From Chloroflexota bacterium (lineage in GTDB: Bacteria; Chloroflexota; Limnocylindria; Limnocylindrales; CSP1-4), in NCBI GenBank assembly GCA_003141245.1, contig PLLE01000046.1:26198-61743 (forward strand): DNA of 35,546 bases, written 5' to 3'. A model generated the notes under the pieces. It was not told the origin of the DNA. It saw only the letters and a program-made list of their open reading frames with translations, and did not search any database. The stretch's first letter is position 1. Each line of letters starts with the position of its first letter. Of the stretch, positions 32,505-35,546 are shown in pieces. The position numbers and the translations under genes are program-made.

Positions 32505-33461
32505 ATGGATACGAGCCGCAACGACCTGCTCGGCGAGCTCGCGGCGGACGCCGCCCTGGAGCGAACCGACTTCCTTGCATCGGCCTCGGCGCAGCTGGGC
32601 CGCTTCCTCGACGGCAACGAGGCCCGCATCCGAGAGCTTGGCGGCGTGGTTCTGATCGACGACGAGGTCGACTACCTCGCCATCGCCGAGGACATGACGT
32701 TCCGCAGCCGCAGCCGCTATCTGGACGAAGCCACCGGCAAATGGGTCAACGAGACCGAGACGATCGAGACGGCCTCGGAGCTGGTTGAGCTGTACAACCT
32801 GGCCGATGTCTTCGCCGCCTTCACCGAGGCGACCAAGCTCGAGGCCGGGCTCGAGGCCGAACCGACCGCCGAGGCCGACCTGCTTCGCTCGGCCGACGCC
32901 GCGCCCGAGGAGGCTGTAGCGCTCGGTGGCGAGAACCCGTACGCGGCCGCCGCCGACGACTGGGCCGCCGCCCACGACGACGAGGAGGCTCCCGAGACCG
33001 AGGAGGAGGCCGCCGAGCGGCTGTACGACCTGGCCCTCGCGTTCCAGGAGCGCAGCCAGCAGACCGAGGCCCATCTCCTCGAGCAGTTCGAGGCCGCGGC
33101 TTCGGCTCTGACCTCCGTCCTGGGCGACCTGATCGTCGTCGACGACGAGGACGAGCGACTGACCCTGCGCGCTTCCGGCGCCTTCGCGGCCGAGGTCGTG
33201 CCCGAGGAGGAAGAGGCCTCCGGTCAGTGGCGCAAGCTCGACGGGCCCGATGAGATCGTCGAGTTCTACGATCCCACCGACATCTTCGGCGACCTGGCCG
33301 ATGCCCTTGCCGAGGCCTTCCCGGACCTGGCCGAAGAGGCCCCATCGGACGCCGGCACCGAGGATGTCGAAGGCGAAGCGGGCGACCACGAAGAAGGCGA
33401 CCACGAAGCGGGCGACCACGAAGCGGGCGCAGAAGGCCAGGAGGGCGGCGACCGCCGGTGA
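32505..33461 (+). CDS. Acidic unknown protein with two copies of one domain and a His/Asp/Glu-rich tail
   Basis: A 318-residue, strongly acidic, cytoplasmic-looking protein (no signal or membrane segment). Two regions align with each other: about 10-109 (LGGVVLIDDEVDYLAIAED..., then TASELVELYNLADVFAAFTEA) and about 172-271 (LGDLIVVDDEDERLTLRAS..., then GPDEIVEFYDPTDIFGDLADALAEA). This shows an internal duplication. The halves are joined by an acidic Ala/Glu linker. The tail (290-311) repeats the unit EAGDH and could bind metal, but this is speculation. ATG 32505 has AGGGAG 9 bases upstream. The stop overlaps pyrK by GTGA, so it is translationally coupled to a pyrimidine gene. I do not recognise the domain. 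Confidence 0.72.
   Translation: MDTSRNDLLGELAADAALERTDFLASASAQLGRFLDGNEARIRELGGVVLIDDEVDYLAIAEDMTFRSRSRYLDEATGKWVNETETIETASELVELYNLADVFAAFTEATKLEAGLEAEPTAEADLLRSADAAPEEAVALGGENPYAAAADDWAAAHDDEEAPETEEEAAERLYDLALAFQERSQQTEAHLLEQFEAAASALTSVLGDLIVVDDEDERLTLRASGAFAAEVVPEEEEASGQWRKLDGPDEIVEFYDPTDIFGDLADALAEAFPDLAEEAPSDAGTEDVEGEAGDHEEGDHEAGDHEAGAEGQEGGDRR
33375..33431 (+). repeat. 15-base tandem repeat encoding EAGDH units
   Basis: Three full units of the GAAGCGGGCGACCAC type (33375-33389, 33390-33404 with two changes, 33405-33419) and a partial fourth lie in frame at the 3' end of the acidic-protein gene. Copy-number change would alter the His-containing tail in 5-residue steps. Confidence 0.85.
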
Positions 33462-34321
33462 CGATGCGCCTGGTTTCGGCCGAGCTCGTCGACAGCCGGC
33501 AGATTCTGCCGGGTCAGTGGGTCCAGTCGTTCCACGCGCCTGAGCTCGCCAGCGGTTCGCGAGCCGGTCAGTTCGTCCACGTCCGCACCGGCGACTACTC
33601 CGGCCTGGTTCTGCGGCGGCCGTTCTCGATCAACACCGCCGACCCGGCCACGGGCATCGTCACTCTCCACTTCCGAACGGTCGGCCGCGGCACCGAGTGG
33701 CTCACCCGCGCCCGCGAGGGCGACCGGCTGGACATGCTGGGTCCGCTGGGACGCCCGTTCGAGGTCGACCCTCGCAGCCGTCATCTGCTGCTCGTCGCCG
33801 GCGGCCTGGGAATAGCCGGGATCCGGATGCTCGCCGACGAAGCGGTCCGGGACGGTCGCCAGGTCGTGATCCTGTTCGGGGCGCAGAGTGCCTCGCTCGT
33901 CTACCCCTCCAGCCTGCTGCCCGACGAAGTCGAGTACGTCGTGGCCACGGACGACGGCTCGCTCGGCCATGACGGCTTCGTGACCGAGCTTATGGTCGAC
34001 TACGAGGCGTGGGCCGACCAGGCCTTCGCCTGCGGTCCCCATCCGATGCTCAAGCGCCTCGCAGCCCTGGCCGCCGGCCGCCGCGAGCGCCTCGGCGTGG
34101 CGACCCTCGGACGCAAGAGGGGCGGTGGCAAGCATGACCCGCTTGGGTCCACTGCCGCGCGGCGCAAGGCCTTCCTGCAGGTGTCGATGGAGCAGACGAT
34201 GGGCTGCGCAGTCGGGGCCTGCCTGGGGTGCACCGTTATCGGCGTCGACGGTCCGCAGCGGGTCTGTCGCGAGGGACCGGTCTTCGCCGCCGAGGAGATC
34301 GCTTGGGAGTCGATCGCGTGA
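33458..34321 (+). CDS. pyrK: Dihydroorotate dehydrogenase electron-transfer subunit
   Basis: A 287-residue ferredoxin-reductase-type subunit that carries FAD and a 2Fe-2S cluster and passes electrons from PyrD to NAD+. LRRPFSI near 50-56 binds FAD, and GGLGIAG near 114-120 belongs to the NAD domain. The C-terminal cluster ligands are Cys250, Cys255, Cys258 and Cys270 (MGCAVGACLGC, VCREGPVF). Before the cluster there is a basic Gly/Arg/Lys-rich insertion (about 205-238) not usual in PyrK. GTG 33458 overlaps the previous stop (GTGA) and has AGGAGGG 12 bases upstream; ATG 33464 is the alternative. GTGA overlap leads into pyrD. Confidence 0.94.
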   Translation: MTMRLVSAELVDSRQILPGQWVQSFHAPELASGSRAGQFVHVRTGDYSGLVLRRPFSINTADPATGIVTLHFRTVGRGTEWLTRAREGDRLDMLGPLGRPFEVDPRSRHLLLVAGGLGIAGIRMLADEAVRDGRQVVILFGAQSASLVYPSSLLPDEVEYVVATDDGSLGHDGFVTELMVDYEAWADQAFACGPHPMLKRLAALAAGRRERLGVATLGRKRGGGKHDPLGSTAARRKAFLQVSMEQTMGCAVGACLGCTVIGVDGPQRVCREGPVFAAEEIAWESIA

Positions 34322-35514
34322 AGACCAAGAAGAGGGTCGTCATCTCGGCCGACGTTCGTTCGCCCAAGGCCGCCAGGGTGAAGCGCACTCCGACCGTTCG
34401 AACGATCAAGAGCGCCATCGTGCCGGTGGATCGAACGACCCGCTCCGGCAACGTCAGGCCTCGGGTCGAGATCGGTGGAGCGGCCGTCGCCGACCTGGGC
34501 GCGCCGGTCGCCGTCAGGCCGTCGCTGGCGGAGCGCGAGGCCCTCGATCGAATCGACCTCTCGGTGGAGCTGGCTCCGCAACGGGGGCTCCGGCTGCTGA
34601 ATCCGATCATGGTCGCCTCGGGCACCTTCGGCTACGGCGTCGAATACGGCGAGGTCGTCGACGTCCAGCGGATCGGCGCCATCTGTTGCAAGGGCACGAC
34701 CCTGCGGCCGCGAGCCGGCAATCAGCCGCCTCGGGTCACCGAGACGCCCGGCGGGATGCTCAACTCGATCGGCCTGCAGAACCCCGGCGTGGACGCCGTG
34801 ATCGAGAAGTACGGCCCCGTCTGGCAGGGCTGGAAGGTGCCGGTCATCGTCAACGTAGCCGGCGAATCGATCGACGACTACGTCGAGGTGGCGCGCCGGC
34901 TCGACGGCGTTCCGGGCGTGGCCGGGATCGAGCTCAACATCAGCTGCCCCAACGTCGGCAAGGGCGGGCTGCAGTTCGCCATCGATCGCGACGCCGCTCG
35001 CGCCGTCACCGCCGCGGTCCGGCGAGCGACCGACCTGCCTCTGCTGGTCAAGCTCTCGCCCAACGTGGCCGACGTCCGGCCCATCGCCAAAGCGATCGAG
35101 GAAGCCGGCGCGGACGCGATCACGGCCATCAATACGCTGTCGGGCCTGGCGGTCTCGCCCGATCGGACGCGCGCCTTCCTGGGCAACACATACGGTGGGC
35201 TCTCCGGCCCGGCCATCAAGCCCGTGGCGCTGCGGATCGTTTACGAGGTGGCGCAGGTCGTCTCGATCCCGATCGTGGCCATCGGCGGCGTGACGAACCT
35301 GGGGGACGTGCTCGACTTCTTCGCCTGCGGCGCGATCGCGGTCCAGGTCGGCACGGCGATCTTCGCCGACCCGGAGCTGCCGGTCCGCCTCGGTGAGGAA
35401 CTGCGCGCGGAGTGTCTTCGTCGCGGGCTCGCCTCGTATGGGCCGCTCGTCGGAACGGCTCTGCCAAAGCGCGCCGGGGCATCGTCCGCCAAGGGCGCCG
35501 AATACCGGCCCTAG
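34318..35514 (+). CDS. pyrD: Dihydroorotate dehydrogenase (class 1B, NAD-linked) with N-terminal extension
   Basis: A 398-residue FMN enzyme oxidising dihydroorotate to orotate. Core signatures are NPIMVASGTFGYG (95-107), NSIGLQNPG (149-157), and ELNISCPNVGKGG with Cys210, the class 1 active-site base, plus VAIGGVTNLGDVLDF. Adjacency to pyrK supports class 1B. The core begins near residue 80. The first 80 residues are basic and Thr/Val/Arg-rich and are absent from typical PyrD (about 305 residues). GTG 34318 overlaps the pyrK stop (GTGA), and apart from a GTG at 34564 inside the first core strand no better in-frame start was seen, so the extension is probably translated. Confidence 0.94.
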   Translation: MKTKKRVVISADVRSPKAARVKRTPTVRTIKSAIVPVDRTTRSGNVRPRVEIGGAAVADLGAPVAVRPSLAEREALDRIDLSVELAPQRGLRLLNPIMVASGTFGYGVEYGEVVDVQRIGAICCKGTTLRPRAGNQPPRVTETPGGMLNSIGLQNPGVDAVIEKYGPVWQGWKVPVIVNVAGESIDDYVEVARRLDGVPGVAGIELNISCPNVGKGGLQFAIDRDAARAVTAAVRRATDLPLLVKLSPNVADVRPIAKAIEEAGADAITAINTLSGLAVSPDRTRAFLGNTYGGLSGPAIKPVALRIVYEVAQVVSIPIVAIGGVTNLGDVLDFFACGAIAVQVGTAIFADPELPVRLGEELRAECLRRGLASYGPLVGTALPKRAGASSAKGAEYRP

Positions 35515-35531
35515 GCCGAAGGGAGGCTGGC

Positions 35532-35546
35532 ATGACGACCATTCGA
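35532..35546 (+). CDS. Start of the next gene in the pyr operon (truncated by window end)
   Basis: ATG 35532 follows GGGAGG (35521-35526) by 5 bases, and five codons (MTTIR) are visible. Position after pyrD suggests pyrF or pyrE, but nothing in the visible residues shows it. Confidence 0.45.

Noticed and set aside
33375-33431. 15-base repeats as possible iterons or a CRISPR remnant
   Set aside because: They are in frame at the end of a coding sequence (EAGDH units) and too few to form an origin or array.

Overview
This is a GC-rich bacterial chromosome segment with densely packed genes, frequent GTG and TTG starts, and many ATGA, GTGA or TGATG stop/start overlaps. Gene content and style fit a high-GC member of Chloroflexota (Limnocylindria-like) or possibly Actinomycetota. 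That assignment is an inference from gene order and protein flavour; the window has no rRNA and no intact tRNA.

Layout. (1) 1-2663, plus strand: the tail of an FAD/NAD-linked old-yellow-enzyme-type oxidoreductase and two Gfo/Idh/MocA dehydrogenases. (2) 2703-11856, minus strand: a catabolic operon read right to left. It encodes a 602-aa PEP-utilizing (phosphohistidine) enzyme, a GntR/FCD regulator, an HPr-kinase-like P-loop protein, a three-subunit molybdenum hydroxylase (FAD, 2Fe-2S and Mo subunits), XdhC, and a MocA-type cytidylyltransferase for molybdenum cofactor maturation. (3) 11857-12179: a divergent control region with a TTGACA-17-GACAAT promoter and two palindromes. (4) 12180-18877, plus strand: a transaldolase-family protein, a methylmalonate-semialdehyde-type dehydrogenase, an SDR, an MBL-fold hydrolase and a PPDK-like protein that lacks the PEP-binding barrel, ended by an 11-bp hairpin. 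(5) 18993-23908, plus strand: a ModE-type palindrome, a DNA-binding-only ModE protein, a FecCD/BtuC-type ABC importer (binding lipoprotein, permease, ATPase), a methyltransferase and a THEP1-like NTPase. (6) 23945-23987: the 5' part of a tRNA-Gly(CCC) with no 3' half. (7) 24066-28711: lipB, a GalT-like protein whose usual nucleophile His is Cys, and an ECF sigma/anti-sigma pair. (8) 28856-35546: a pyrimidine operon pyrR-pyrB-pyrC-unknown-unknown-pyrK-pyrD-(next gene), preceded by a PyrR-type RNA site and a possible 7-codon leader ORF.

How it may fit together. Blocks 2-4 look like one divergent regulon that oxidises an unidentified substrate. The Mo-hydroxylase would introduce oxygen. Two complementary PEP-synthase-like proteins could phosphorylate an intermediate, as in phenylphosphate synthase. 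The transaldolase-like protein, SDR and acylating aldehyde dehydrogenase would cleave and oxidise the product to an acyl-CoA. Block 5 is best read as a molybdate or tungstate uptake system of MolABC type that could supply the hydroxylase. This pathway is inferred from families and context, and the substrate is unknown. The right part of the window is housekeeping, and the broken tRNA lies exactly between the two parts, so the left part may be an acquired island.
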